A DNA stretch of 64,000 bases, from assembly GCF_018687715.1 (NCBI RefSeq), contig NC_056753.1, positions 27,343,445 to 27,407,444 of the forward strand. The letters are read 5' to 3'. The stretch comes from Carya illinoinensis (lineage: Eukaryota > Streptophyta > Magnoliopsida > Fagales > Juglandaceae). Each line of letters opens with the position of its first letter. Position 1 is the first letter of the stretch. The notes below the pieces were generated by a model. That model made no database searches and was not told the origin of the DNA. It saw only the letters and a program-made list of their open reading frames with translations. The position numbers and the translations under genes are program-made. Shown here piece after piece: positions 1 to 12,256 of the stretch.

Positions 1-349
1 GCAGGTGATGAGGAGGTTGAGCCTGAGGATGCGGCTCCGCCGGAGAAGTGATTGTGGATCACTCGTGGGTTGAGATTTTTTTTTCCTACTTTTGATTATT
101 GTTTTTTTTTGTATTATATTTTGCTGGTTAATTATAATATTTTTGGCACGCTTATGTTTAAGCGGACTTGTACTTAAACAATTATGTTACTAAGTCGACT
201 GACCTTAATTATTCTCCTGCGTTCTTCGTTGTATACGTGTTTCATGTACACACACTTAACATGTGGCAATGGGATCTGTGACCCGTGTTGTCATCATCTT
301 GGATGCCTCGATTCTCGAGTTTCCGTAAGTGGGGGTCAGGGGCATCACA
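1..349 (+). mobile_element. 3' end of a gypsy-type LTR
   Basis: This stretch aligns along its length with the last ~315 bases of the solo LTR at 9660-9975. Both have the GGC-rich stretch ending in GCGGCT(T/C)CGCCGGA, a TTAATTATAATATTTTTGG block, an ACACGTGT..CATGTACAC block, and a terminal GTC(A/G)GGGGC(A/G)TCACA. The LTR ends with CA at 349, and copia-derived sequence starts at once. The 5' part lies outside the window. It probably inserted into the copia element, but this cannot be proved without the missing left flank. Confidence 0.75.
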
Positions 350-423
350 GTTAATGCCCAGCTTCTCAACTCAACCTCAATGAGTCCATCCCTTCAGCAA
401 ATCAGTCTAAGACACACTCCACC

Positions 424-702
424 ATGCCAACCAATGCTGCAGTTAGCACCTCTCATTCCTCAAACATGGCAGGTAAAAGATTCTGTCTGTTGATTGCCTC
501 TGATATACCAATTAGTTCCATTTTTTCTGCTAGCCATGATCAACACTTTATTTCTCTAATGCATCAACAATCTGATGAACCACAACTCACACCTTTGATT
601 CTTGACACTTGGGCTATAGACCATATTGTATGCTCAGTTTCCATTCTCACTACCATCACCTGTGAAACTCAAGCTTATGTTTATTTGCCTAATAAAACTT
701 GA
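424..702 (+). pseudogene. copia gag-protease fragment
   Basis: The fragment encodes a stretch resembling the copia aspartic protease start: LILDTWAIDHI occupies the place of the usual WILDSGATDHM-like motif, so the catalytic DSG triplet reads DTW and the enzyme would be dead. Upstream residues are Ser/Pro-rich like the gag-protease linker. Downstream, 703-1115 keeps weak similarity to the protease and GAG-pre-integrase region but in broken frames. It belongs to the element at 350-4281. Confidence 0.6.
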
Positions 703-1115
703 GTTAGAGTTAGTCACATTGGTACCATAAGAATTTCAGATTCCCTCATCTTCACCAATGTTCTTCGTGTGCCTACTTTCACCTTCAATCTTATTTTTAT
801 TAGCAAACTCACTCACAACTCTTCTCCGTCTTGTTTTCATGGAAAAATTCTGTTTTATACAGGACCTGTCCTTATGGATGATGATTGTCTTGCTAAGATT
901 TGCAATTGTCTTTATTTTCTCAATCATCCCCTTGTTTCCTACAATGTTGTCATGGGTTTTCTCTCCTCCAGTCAAACTACCACTAGTTAAGCCTTTAATG
1001 CAAATAAAATGCATAGTTTTGATCTTTGGCACTTAGATTAGGACATGTATCTCATCAAAGAATGGATGTAATCAAGTCCCATGTTCTCAATATAAAGTGT
1101 AACAAAGATATGTAG

Positions 1116-2090
1116 TGCACCATATGTCATTTGGCTAAACAAAAGAGAAAACCATTTCATTTGAGTACATCTTCCACTTGTTCTCCCTTTGAATTAATGC
1201 ATTGCGACATTTGGGACCCATATTCTAATCCATCCATTCAAGGTCACCATTATTTCTTAACTATTGTAGATGATCATAGTCGGGTTACTTGGTTATACCT
1301 AATGAAATTCAAATATGAAGTTAGAACCATTTTGCAAAGTTTCATACATATGGTTAAGACTCAATTCAATGCAAAAATTAAGCAAATATGATCTGATAAT
1401 GGGCTGGAATTTCAGATGCATGATTTTTAGAATTCTTATGGTATTTTAAATCAAAAATCCCATATCTATATCACACAACAGAATGGGGTGGTGGAGAGGA
1501 AACACCAACATCTCCTTTCAGTTGCTCGGGCTCTTCTTCACCAAGCCTCACTTCCACTCAAATTTTGGGGAAATGCAGTCTTAACTGCAACTCACATTAT
1601 CAACAAAGTTCCAACCCCAATTTTGAACAACAAGTCCCCTTACGAGGTTCTCTTCTCTTCCATTCCCTCCTATACACATCTAAGAGTCTTTGGATGTTTG
1701 TACTTTGCCTCCACTCTTAAACACACTAGAACTAAGCTGAGTCCTCAAGCAAGGAAATGTATCTTTATAGCCTATCTAGTTGGTGTGAGAGGCTATAAAC
1801 TCTATGATCTCGAAGATCAATCTTGCTTCATTTCAAGAGATGTTGTATTCTATGAATCTGTTTTCCCATTCCATAGCTCAAGTCGAAACATCACCCATCC
1901 TGATCATGCCAATGACTTGGTTCTTCCTCCCATTCTACCAGATTCATCATCATCCTCTTCTTATTATCACTCTCATGTCATGCCTCCAATTCCCAATACA
2001 CCCCCTATTGAACAACACATCTCACAAAATCAAACTCACAACCCACTGCCCAGTTTTCCTCTTCCCCATGAAAATTCTGCTCCATCTTGA
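1116..2090 (+). pseudogene. copia integrase, broken
   Basis: The segment starts with CTICH, the CxxC half of the HHCC zinc-binding module. The core follows: the first catalytic Asp lies in ELMHCDIW and the second in FLTIVDDHSR. The frame then stops near 1389, and resumes at about 1488 with NGVVERKHQ, which keeps the catalytic Glu. After this comes the typical copia tail, with WGNAVLTATHIINKVPT and a FGCLYFAS-type motif. At least two interruptions (a stop at about 1389 and others between 1391 and 1488) make it a pseudogene. The Pro/Ser-rich end after residue ~150 of the second piece is the usual variable integrase C-terminus. Confidence 0.8.
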
Positions 2091-2285
2091 CCAATTCATG
2101 AGAATCCTGCTCCTTCTCCTACTAATATCACACCTCCCATCAATCTTCAAAGATCACATAGAGCTCACCAACCATCGACATACTAACGTGATTACCATTG
2201 CCAAGTTGTTCGTGCCACTACCAATCCTTGTGCCCTCTCCACTTCCACTGCGCATCCTCTACATCAATACCTATCATACGATCAC

Positions 2286-2990
2286 TTGTCTCATTATCAT
2301 AAATCCTTGCTCTTTCTCTCCCTGCTTCATGAACCCAAAACCTACCAAGAAAATGTGAATTTCAAATATTGGCAAGATGCAATGAAATCTAAGTTGGAAG
2401 CCTTAGAGGCAAATGGGACATGGACAGTTACTACCCTACCTCTAGGAAAAACAATTATTGGTTGCAAGTACATCTATAAAGTCAAGTTAAAATCTGATGG
2501 GACAGTAGAAAAACATAAAGTAAGGTTGGTGGCAAAAGGCTACACTCATAGGGAATGATTTGATTATCAAGAAACCCTTAGCCTTGTAGCAAAGCTCGCC
2601 ACTGTCAGGGTTTTTCTTGCATTGGCAGCCATCCATAATTGGCACCTCTATCAGTTGGATGTACACAATGCTTTCCTTCATGGTGATTTGGATGAAGAGA
2701 TTTACATGGACTTACCTCCTGGCTTTCAAGGTAAGGGGGAGTCATCTTGTGCAAATAAGAAACTGGTTTGTAAACTCCATAAGTTCCTTTATGGCTTTAA
2801 ACAAACTTCTAGACAATGGTACTCCAAAATTTCTGCTTCTCTTACTCATATTGGTTTTCAACAATCTAAATCCGAATACTCTTTGTTTACAATTAATGAT
2901 GAGAATGGATTTGTAGCCCTCTTGGTTTATGTTGATGAGATGGTCATAGGGAGTTCCAATCTTGAAGCTATTAATAACATGAAAGATTAA
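2286..2990 (+). pseudogene. copia reverse transcriptase, broken
   Basis: Two overlapping frames give a copia RVT_2-type reverse transcriptase. The first piece (2286-2558) has the WQDAMKSKLEALEANGTW and GCKYIYKVK motifs. The second (2622-2990) has QLDVHNAFLHGDLDEEIYM, holding the first catalytic Asp, and the polymerase box near 2926-2943. That box reads YVDEM instead of YVDDM, so one of the two catalytic aspartates is now Glu. A frame break at about 2556-2620 separates the pieces, and a stop at 2988 ends the second. Confidence 0.8.
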
Positions 2991-3026
2991 TTTCACTCTC
3001 AGTTTAAGATCAAGGATATAGGTATT

Positions 3027-3896
3027 TTGAAGTATTTCTTGGGTTTGGAAATTGCTAGATCATCTGGTGGCATCCACTTATGTCAAAGAAAGTACAGCTT
3101 AGAGATCCTTCAGGATGCAAGGTTTATTGGATGTAAACCAGTTAGTACCCCGATGGAAATTAACCACAAACTCACCCACTCTTCCTCAGGTTTATTGGTT
3201 GATTCCACGCGTTGTAGAAGGCTAATTAGGAGATTGATTTATCTTACAATAACTAGACCTGACATCGCCTATGCAATCTATATCCTCATCCAATCCATGG
3301 ACAAACCAACAGAAACACATATGTCTGTTGCCCATCGAGTACTGAAGTATCTGAAAGGTTCTATAGGGTAGGGCATATTCTTCTCATCTCAGCCTCAACC
3401 ACACATCAAAGCCTTCAGTGATTCAGATTTGGTGGCTTGCCCAGAAACAATAAGATCAATCACTGGTTTTTGCACTTTCATTGGTGATTCTCTAGTTAGC
3501 TGGAAATCCAAAAAGCAAGCCATTGTTTCACATTTATCTGTAGAGGTAGAATATCGAGCCTTGGCTCACAATAGTTGTGAAATTGTATGGCTCATTTCTT
3601 TGCTAAAAGACTTCAATACTAAACATACTAAGCCTGCACTTCTATATTGTGACAGCCAAGCAGCTTTGCACCTCCCTAAGAATCTAGTATTTCATGAAAG
3701 GACCAAGCACAATGAATTGGACTATCACTTTGTTAGAGAGAAGTTATTAGCCAAGGTCCTCACACCAATACATATATCTTCGAGGTTCCAATTTGTAGAT
3801 ATTTTTATTAAGGCACTGCCCACTACCACCTTTCATTTTCTACTATCCAAGATGGGCACTTTGAATATCTATGCCCACCTTGAGGGGGAGTCATAA
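3027..3896 (+). pseudogene. copia RT C-terminus and RNase H, broken
   Basis: The segment begins with KYFLGLEIARS, the usual start of the copia connection domain. It continues through CKPVSTPME and ends its first frame at 3371. A second frame (3429-3896) carries the RNase H domain: SITGFCTF, the VSHLSVEVEYRALA block with the catalytic Glu, and CDSQAALHL with a catalytic Asp. It ends just before the polypurine tract. The frame break near 3370 makes the whole unable to function. Confidence 0.8.
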
Positions 3897-4281
3897 AAAC
3901 TACATAAAATGGAGTCCATTGAGCAGGAATCATAGGCAACTATTATGGCACAAGACATATATACAACTTGCAAAAAAGAGAAATGAAAATTGAGTGGAAT
4001 GGGCACATTATGGTGATCTATAGCAACCTTCTCTCCCTTAGCAAAATTATATTGGAAATGCACCTTTGGTGTAAATAAAGTTTCATGTCCCTTTGTATAG
4101 AAGTAGCATTTTTGTCTTTTTCTTTCTTTTGGTTGTTTTCTCTCTATATAAAGCTTAGGAAATTTGTAATGAACATGAATGAGAAAGAAGATTATTTTTC
4201 CTCAGACCTTCATCGCTGTCTTCTCCGTATCATTGCTTTCTTCCTCCCTTTATCACTCCTGTTTTATTCATTTTTCTAACA
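3893..4281 (+). mobile_element. Probable 3' LTR of the copia remnant
   Basis: This non-coding piece follows the purine-rich tract and has an LTR layout. It carries a TATA-like CTATATAAAGC at about 4144, transcribed-like pyrimidine-rich sequence, and a terminal TTCTAACA. Homology to duplication copy B starts immediately after 4281. No second LTR is in the window, so the exact left border is inferred. Confidence 0.5.
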
Positions 4282-6700
4282 CTGTTCGAATAACTTATTC
4301 ATTTTTGGTTGTTCGAACATAAAACGAAGAGTTGAGATGGAAATTAATTGTAGAAATATTTTCAAACATAATAAAATAAACTTTTGAACATATATTATAT
4401 GGGATCGAATGAGGAATTTGTAGGCTACGTGACTAAATTTAGCAAATAATTGACTTACCATTCGAATAACTTATTAAACTATTCGAACTTCAAGGTTAAT
4501 CGTTGTTCGAACGTAAAATAAAGTTTTTGAATGGAAACTAATTGCAAAAATATTTGGTGAGAATTGAAAAATATTCGAAGGCTTATATATTACGTTTAAA
4601 CGATGACAGAGTTTTTACAACTATTGATGGCAACATAATACCTTACTTAATTATGGAAAAATATTTAATTTATATTAAAAATTATTACTTAAAGAATATA
4701 TATATTTATATATATAATATAAATCAATAATTAATTTAGAAAAGAATAATACGATTCATAATTAAATTAATTTTATAAAACACAAAATATTTTCCATTCA
4801 AAAAAAAAACAAATAAAAGATACACAATACTACCCGCCCAAATATTTTACCACATCCTAGACTCCAGCTAAGTGTGTCCCTATTTGTGTCAACCGATTAT
4901 TGATCGTCACCTAAGTCACTGAGATGCTAGCAATCTCTGTATGTAAGTCAAAGATACTAACATTAATCTTTGTACATAAGTTAGAGATGACACTTTAGAT
5001 CTTCGTACGTACTGCATTAATCACCTCTGATGTCTATGCGTGGATGTCTCACCAATCGATATGCTATGATCTCTCCGATGTGCATCTTCTTGAGTCTCAA
5101 CTGGCTCTGTAATGGGAGCATGAAGATGAAATCTCGAGTGTCTCGTGCTGTATGACAAGGTCAAGGGGATGATTGGTCTAATCAACTCTTGAACACGCTC
5201 AACAATATCTAGAAGGACTTCACAACTAGTAGAAATCTTGTGATCAGGCTTCCAAAAGGAAATATATCTATTATAATGTAGTGGGCTTATGATTGAATCC
5301 TAGTGAATATATTACTCACGAGGTTGATTTGCACCCCAGGAGTGACGCGTATCATAAACAGTGCCAGATCCATGCCAACCTTAGTGTTGTGCTACCGAGG
5401 ATCAATGTTGTTGGAAGTGATGATATTCAAAATCTTGAAGAAACCAGATAAATTGTCTTGTTTGATTCTCTTTGTCCTATCATAGGGAGGAACATCTGAA
5501 CCAACAACTAACTGTCGAACCTCATGATCGGCAAGACCATTGCGTCCATTTGCATCAAAGCCATTGTCCTCAGCCATCTTCGCATAACCCGCAGTTGTGG
5601 ACTCCCTGGGTACCACGTTTGGATATGCAGTGGGCAATCGAAGGATACCAATAAAATTGGCAAGTGCATCTACTAAAAATGTAACTAAAGCTCCCCAGAC
5701 CAATATTGTGGATGCCTCGTTATCTCGACTGGCACTACTTAGCTTTCTATAGAACTCATATACAATGTTAATATACGAAATAATGTTCCTCCCTTCATCC
5801 TTCTGGTCGATGATTAGTGTCCAACCAAGCTCGATGAAGCCAGATGTCAATGAACGACACCCTTCCAGTTAAGATCCGAGAAGTCAGAGATCTTCACTTG
5901 ATGCTCCAATAAAACAAGTCCTCTCTCAAACTTGTTCAATGGAGGGTTGTCCTGATTTGCCATGTTTTCTTCCCCTATAAGCCATTATGAACCTGGAATT
6001 TAAAAAATAAACAAAGAAATTTAGTTATAAAATATAATACGTGAACACTCACAAAATTATATGTTGATTAAAACAATGAGAAACTATTTTGTGTTATACC
6101 ATTCGATCGGCTCATTATAGGTTTTGAATAGTTGGCACTTTTCGAACGATTACATAACCATTCAAACATTATAGAATTGTGCATATCATTCGAATGTATA
6201 GCATATATGTTTGAACTCAATGTTTAACAATTGTTCGAACGGTATCTCCAACTTTCAAGGCTTGACTTTCTTCCATTCAAATGCATAAACCATCGTTCGA
6301 AAAAGATTGAAGCTCAAACTCAACAATGGCTAAGTCAACTTAGTAGCCATTAAGACGAAAAGAATCAGTGAGTTCCTTTCATTCTTCCACAAATAATAAA
6401 CATACAAGGCCTTGTGTTTTTTGGCCACCTACGGTGTCCATCGGTGGAAAATATGAAAAAATGATTTTCCTATTCTCTACAAATAATCAATCCAAACAAC
6501 TCTAAATCAACCTATTAAAAGCATGTACCTCTTGACTAGAAGGGGCGTTGAATGTGGCAGTGACGATGACGGCCAAAATGAAGGAGGAGCGTTTGAATCG
6601 AGAGAGATTTCAATGATTATTTATTTTGGAACAATGCGACAATCAATCGATACTCCTAGATGTCCCTTCTATGTGTTGTACTGCTTAAACAATATTTTTA
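4282..6700. mobile_element. CACTA-like element remnant, duplication copy A
   Basis: The region matches 53340-57680 in the same orientation, interrupted only by the extra LTR-like element in copy B. Short motifs of the type (A/G)TTCGAA(C/T) recur at both ends (4286-4570 and 6100-6300). This is the arrangement of subterminal repeats in En/Spm (CACTA) transposons. The left terminus is missing here, cut off by the copia element; in copy B it is present as CACTACAACAAAA at 53265. The centre holds a decayed gene on the minus strand. The right terminus was not recognised in either copy. Confidence 0.6.
5277..5963 (-). pseudogene. Putative plant-transposon protein (PF20167-like), broken
   Basis: The minus strand starts with ATG at 5963-5961 and encodes MANQDNPPLNKFERG, then a region with LGWTLIIDQ, YEFYRKLSS, VWGALVTFL and LANFIGILRLP. 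This pattern of an FY-N-L strand, a V-x-G strand and an I-x-x-LP strand is what I know from the 'putative plant transposon protein' domain (PF20167). A frameshift near 5855 splits the first ~35 residues from the rest, and a stop follows NNIDPR at about 5392. Beyond it, related frames continue with FMIRVTPGVQINL. The paralogue in copy B (56265-56941) is broken at other places. Family assignment is from pattern memory only. Confidence 0.5.
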
Positions 6701-9700
6701 TGTGATACCCCATATTTTAGTGTATTTTTATTAAAGGATTATTTTAATTGATTTAAAATATTAATTCTTTTGTTTTAAATTATCGGATTTATCACTAAAT
6801 TTATTTATGATTTTTAGGTTGTAAAGTGTATTTTTATGTGCTTTCTTAATATTAATTATTGTTTTGCATTTAAAATGCTCTTTATTTAAATTATTTTATT
6901 GTTGGGCTTTAACAATTTTATTTTATTAATATTGATTTGTACTATTTTTATTTGGCTTTTATTTATTTTATTGTGCTTTTTATTTTCAAGTAGTTATTTT
7001 TGGGTTTTATTATTTTATTTTATTTAGTCACTATGTTTAAATTATTTTATTTAACTTATCGTTTTAAAATTTATATTCGTTTGATCAATTTGAGACCCTG
7101 AGTTGGAAAAGGCTGGACTTCATTTTCTTTCCTTCCCTATTTATTTTTCTCCACTTTTTTTTTTTCTTCCTTTTTTTTCTTCTTTCTTTTTTCTTCTTCT
7201 TTTTCTTTCTCCCTTGTTCTTCTCTCTCCCCGCACACGGCATCTCTCTCTCCCCTTTCTAGTCGTATTCTTTCCTCTCCTTCAGCCCACCGTCGTGCTTC
7301 TCACCACCCCTCCCAATCTCTTCCCCTATGGTCGATGAACACCTTCACTAATTTTCAAACCACCTACTGCCACCATTAACCACCACGAACTCCTCCAAGC
7401 CACACGGCTTTTGGGCCATTCCGCTGCCGTCGCTCCACCTCCGATTACCATTTCTTCACCACTTCATCACCAGCCTCTAGTTGACCTGATCCACCCATTT
7501 CCAGCTCCAATCCGTCACTGGAGCAACCACAACGAGCTAATTTCCATTTTGGCCATTTTTTATTTCAACCTATGTTTGTGCAGCCACCCACGGCCACCAC
7601 CACTTCTATTAGCTTCACCAATACGTCTAAGCCATTCTCTATCAATTCGAAGTCTTAATTTATCCCCATTCAAAAGTGGACATTTTATGACTCACGGCCA
7701 CAGTGCATTTTGCACTATTACATTGCTTTTCCAACTCCTTGATCCTTTAAAAAATATTTTATAGCGCTGTAAGTATTTTCCAAACTTCCTTTAAGATTTA
7801 AATATATTTTTACTTTAACAATATATTGTGATTTAGTTAGTTGTGACAGACTGAGTCCAAGGAGTCGGGGGTCGGATGGATTTGAGGATGAAGTTATTTT
7901 ATGTTTGGATGATGTTGGATATTTGTGTCTTGTCATTTGCATTGTATGGCGCATGCATGTACATGTGTTGGATACTGAAAACTAGGCTTGTGCATTTGAC
8001 CTGGCAAACCAAATGACCTGATCGCTAGACCCGACCATACTCGGCATAAGACGGGTTCCTAAATGATTGGTTCACCGATTCGATAGAAAGCCGGGTTCAC
8101 CAATCCGACTGAGTATAAATTCCTCCTTACCCTTTAGTTCTCTCAAACCCTAGCCTCCAAGACTCTAAGGCTCTCCAGATGTACAACTCAACAAATCACA
8201 ACAGGTAAGAATGAATGAATCCAATAAAAGAATTTTTCCGTGAAGACTCGAAGGGAATCGGAAGTCGTTAGAACTAATATTGGGTAGTTCTTCGAAAGGT
8301 AGATCGCTGATAAATAAGCTCGTTTCCATGAAGAGATCGTTTTTGTGAATGGGAAATTCTTGTTATTCAACTACAACCAGAGCCGAAACATGGTTTTGCG
8401 AAGCTTTTGATTTTAATTTTTTTCGCGGTTTTAGGTGAGTGAGTTGTTAGAAAAACTCATATCTTAGCTCTCAACAAGCTAAGAGAGATTACAAGATTTT
8501 ATTAGAACTGTCATGATCTCTTTTTGTGGAGGTCTTGGTCCTGATCTAAGAATACTTTTTCAATAATGTGACGAACCTTATGTTTGTTAATGGAAGAATA
8601 AAAACCAGAGAATAAAATAAATTTAAAGCAGTTTGGCAAACACAATTTGACCAATTGATGTTGAAGCAAAGACAAGAAAATGATCTCTGTTTTCCTGAAG
8701 ATTTTTTTTTTTTCAAGCATACTTTTGGGAATAATCTGGTGCCATCATGCACTGCACCACCCTAGCATTTTGATTTCAGTGAAAAAGATCCAACACAGTT
8801 CGGGCCACAGAAACACCATTTTTGCTTTAAAAAACTCTGTTGTGCCATCATAACACTATTCAGTTTTAGGATGAAAAAAAAAAAAAAAAAAAAAAAGACG
8901 ACGACGAAGACGGGGAAAACCCGAAGCTCGACCTGACCCGTCTTGTGCGGGTTGGATCAGATCGGGTTGGTCCACACTATGTGGTACCACAGGTCGGGTC
9001 AGCCCAAAATAATGGGTAGATGGATAAGGTTGCAGGCCTACTGGAAACTGGGTTTTCACATGTAAATGTATTTTTTAAGTGTATGTGTATCACGACCTCA
9101 AACCAAGATGGGGCATTATCTTGGTAGAGCTCCTTTAGTCACTCGAGAGCAGAATATACTGAGTGATATCCCCTAAATTGTCGCTGGACGACAACGGGAT
9201 CGGACAGGATGATAACGCTCTGGTGCCGACTCCGTTGCCCCTCTACTGGCAAGGCTAGAGGATGCTTGGCTACGTATGTGTTGCGCGCAGAACTAAGCAT
9301 CGCTCATTATGAAGTCATAGGCATGGTCGTTATCCATTGTGTGAGGAATGGAGTCAGGGTGTGCGAATGATCCCTAAGAGAGGTCATGGTGCATATGGGT
9401 AATGAAAATTGGATATTGATTTGGAATTGGATTTTGGGCCATTTTTTGAAAAAATGACAAAGAAATATTTTAAAAGAAATGATTTGGGCCAAATGTAATT
9501 TTTGGCTTGAGTTAAAAAAATGATTATTTTTGGGAAATGACTATTTTCGGATCTCATGATATGACATCTTGTTCATGTATATTGATAAGTTTTAATGTTT
9601 TTTTTTTTTTGTGGGTTGTTTGGAATATTACTTACATGCGGTACCGTCTTTGGTATCGTAGATTTTGATGTAGAGGACGAAGAGATTGAGCTAAAGGAGG

Positions 9701-9975
9701 CGGCTTCGCCGGAAGAGTGATCGGGGATTACTGGTGGATTGTGATTTATTTCCTATTTTTGTTAATTATTTTTTATTTGTATTATATTTATTCTGGTTAA
9801 TTATAATATTTTTGGTACACTTATTTCTAAGCAACTTATTCCACTGCATTTTTTGTTGTACACGTGTTACATGTACACCCACTTAACACATGACGATAGG
9901 ATGTGTAATTTGTATTGTCATCATCCCAAACACCTTGATTCCACATGTCCGTACGTGGAGGTCGGGGGCGTCACA
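6701..9975 (+). mobile_element. Solo gypsy-type LTR with 5-bp target duplication
   Basis: The element begins TGTGATACCCC at 6701 and ends GGGGGCGTCACA at 9975, a TG..CA LTR. It is flanked by TTTTA at 6696-6700 and TTTTA at 9976-9980. Copy B keeps the empty site near 57668-57700, where CTGCTTAAACAAAATTTTC runs straight into the sequence found after 9980 here. No internal coding region or second LTR is present, so it is a solo LTR. Its true length is about 2.2 kb once the nested hAT-type element at 7983-9040 is removed. Related pieces are 1-349 (3' end) and 42502-43630 (5' end). Small ORFs inside it are not genes. Confidence 0.9.
7983..9040. mobile_element. Non-autonomous hAT-type element nested in the solo LTR
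   Basis: The element starts TAGGCTTGTGCA at 7983 and ends TTGCAGGCCTA at 9040, which form imperfect terminal inverted repeats. It is flanked by 8-bp copies CTGAAAAC (7975-7982) and CTGGAAAC (9041-9048), with one difference. An 8-bp target duplication and TAG-type ends fit the hAT superfamily. Both subterminal regions are rich in CGGGT/GACCCG words. No transposase was seen. The middle has a run of 20 or more A at about 8875-8896, and a stretch (8150-8215) that looks like a 5' UTR and donor site, perhaps a captured gene fragment. Confidence 0.75.
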
Positions 9976-10333
9976 TTTTACGTTCGTATCATTCGAACAA
10001 TAATTCTATGTTAGAACTTTGGTTATTTGTATTTTGAGCTATATCTATTTTAACTTTATTAAATTAATTAAGATTTGATTTTTTTTTATAGAATTAAAAT
10101 TTGAAATTTAGTATAATATATAGTATGATAATATTATATAGTATGATAATATATACTATACGTATCATACTATATGTATACTATAGACCAATGATCTACG
10201 TGCAATAATGTTAATTTGTGTAAACTTGTCAAGTCCTGTTCCATTCACTTATAAACCAATATTTATTATTTAGATTTATATTCAATTTTATTTTTGTTTG
10301 TTTCGTAGAACGCTCTCATTAATAATAATAATA

Positions 10334-10507
10334 GAGTAATATTATATATAGTTATGGAGTGTGTAAATGCCGCGTAATCGTTTTGAAAAAAAGTAATATT
10401 CATGATTAAAAAATTAATTTTTTTTCATATAGATTTTGTATTAATTCACTTTTTTAAAAAAAAATTATATGATATTTATATAACTACAACTTCAAATATC
10501 ATTTCTC
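10334..10507. mobile_element. MITE present only in duplication copy A
   Basis: The element runs from GAGTAAT to ATTTCTC and has weak inverted ends (GAGTAAT against GAGAAAT). The corresponding site in copy B (about 58003-58021) passes from TTAATAATAATA straight to the downstream sequence, so the insertion followed the duplication. A second member with the same inner blocks (TAAAAAATTAATTTTTTTC, TATTAATTCACTTTTT) is at 29905-30075. The target duplication lies within an AAT repeat, so its length cannot be read. Confidence 0.65.
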
Positions 10508-10725
10508 ATAATAATATATTAGCCTTTCGCTTTCTTCCAGTTTTTTTATTTTTTATTTTTTATTTTTTCTAGAACAGGTCAATTGTAGCCTTTTCACTAA
10601 CACGCACGTGCGGAGGAAGATCTTCAAAGGGACTCTCCCCGTACTCTCTTGGCTCTATTAGCTAACAACCATTTTATTGAAAGCTAGCTGCTGGCTTTTT
10701 TGACCTATATATTTTCTTTACGGCT

Positions 10726-10920
10726 AGTTTATTTTTAGACATAAGATAGATAAAAATAATAAAATTTAAAATTTAAATAAAATATTATTAAAATATATAT
10801 TTTTTAATATTATTTTTATTTTAAAATTTTAAAAAAATAAATTGTTTATTTTATTTTATAAAAAAATTTAAAAAAATTATAATAATTATATAAGATAAAA
10901 GATTTTGTAAAAATGAACGA
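10726..10920. mobile_element. Fagales-type MITE, degraded, copy A
   Basis: The block contains AAATTTAAATAAAATATTATTA, then TATATTTTTTAATATTATTTTTATTTTAAAATTT and a TTATAATAATTATATAAGATA end. It aligns with the better preserved member at 58176-58392 in copy B, so it was in the ancestral segment before duplication. I recognise the type as an abundant short repeat of Fagales genomes. It has no coding content. Confidence 0.6.
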
Positions 10921-12256
10921 GGTCTTAATCACAACAGACACACATGACACTTGCAGATCATATCCATGTGTGCCAAAAACCTGTGAATCAAGTCAAAGAA
11001 AAAACACTCAAATTGATATAGTGTATCTAAGTCTAGATTTTACGTGATTACATTGAAGTACTACATTAAAAATATGGAAAAAAAGCCTAATATTTTTCTT
11101 GAACTAAGGGAAATATTAGTTATTTTCCCTCAAATCATATACTTATGTTTATTTTTTCTTTATTAGTAAATATTTAGTATCAAGTGTTAGAAGTGATTCT
11201 GATTTTTATTTTTACCAAATTTTTAGTAGGATTTTTGTTTATTTATGTATTTAATTCTCATACAATAATTTTGATTTTTTCATTTTAAAAAAAAAAATTC
11301 ATAATTTCAAATTTAATAATTATACAATCCAGCTTGTGAGTTTCATAAAATTTTTTAAATTTTATTATTAATCAATATTATTTAGAATTATTTGTTTTAT
11401 ATTTTAAAAAAATATCTTATCTTCTTGGTATTAATTATCTATTAAAACTAACTATCATGATTAATTTCTATGCCATGCAGCGTCACTCAAGCCGCTGCAT
11501 GCTCGAGTACTTGATGATCAGACTTGAGAAATAATGGATGATCATCATGTAGCACGTGCCAGTAATCAATTACTGATCGATCAAGTACAAGGGAAAAATC
11601 GAAGTAGGTCAATTACTAGTACTACTTTCCCATGCAGCTTCAAACTATGATATAAATAATATTTCCGTAATTATATAAGCAGCATTTCCTTTCTATTAAA
11701 ATAAATATATTTTCATATTATTTTTATGATAAATAACCCATAACTACTCGTTTTTCTTATAGTTAACTCAGCGGCGGAATTATCCATTCTCCCTAGCCAC
11801 GTAATCAAAAGAGAAAAATATAAGACAATTCTTAATCAATTATTACACTACAATCTGATCTGAACGTAATACTGTCATACAATAATTATATAATATAATG
11901 ATTTTTAACATGTATCGAATAAAACTTTACCGGAAAACAAGTTTTTACAATGATAAATATTTATAAAATGTGCGAGGTTAGCGAATTCTATCTAAAAAAA
12001 AAAAAATTAAGTAAAGTTTATCATTAAAAATTAATTTCTTTTTTTTATATCTCATATTTATTATTAAGAATACATCACATCAATCATAAACATCTTTTCC
12101 GTCTTCTTTCTGGAAGCTAGGCGACTGATAGTCCTGTTCTTAAGACAAATCAAACAACTATAGTAATCTATATGCTTCCCAGAAACACCATAAATGAAAA
12201 CCGACACTTTTACACTTACCTAACACCAGTACTTAATTGTTTAATTGGTCTCGATT
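10921..12256 (+). promoter_or_regulatory. Upstream region of TIR-A
   Basis: This AT-rich stretch aligns with 58393-59782 upstream of TIR-B, with small indels throughout. The best conserved part is 12140-12256. Here ACAAATCAAACAACTA, CTATATGCTTCCCAGAAAC and the TTAATTGGTCTCGATT that leads into the start codon are nearly identical in both copies, and partly in the headless copy at 30256-30436. Two other islands are shared by all three copies: the TCTCCCTAGC block (11780-11815) and ATGCTCGAGTAC (11499). No single TATA box can be chosen with confidence. Nothing else gene-like is present. Confidence 0.5.

Larger units (their letters stand above)
350..4281 (+). mobile_element. Decayed Ty1/copia retrotransposon, 5' part missing
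   Basis: The order protease, integrase, reverse transcriptase, RNase H on the + strand is that of Ty1/copia (Pseudoviridae-type) elements. The reading frame is broken by many stops and frameshifts, so no polyprotein can be made. The 5' LTR, primer site and most of gag are absent, because the sequence starts directly against the gypsy LTR that ends at 349. A purine-rich tract (TTGAGGGGGAG) at about 3880-3890 follows the RNase H region, and a 3' LTR-like segment runs to 4281. The right edge coincides with the start of homology to duplication copy B, as expected if this element truncates copy A. Confidence 0.85.
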
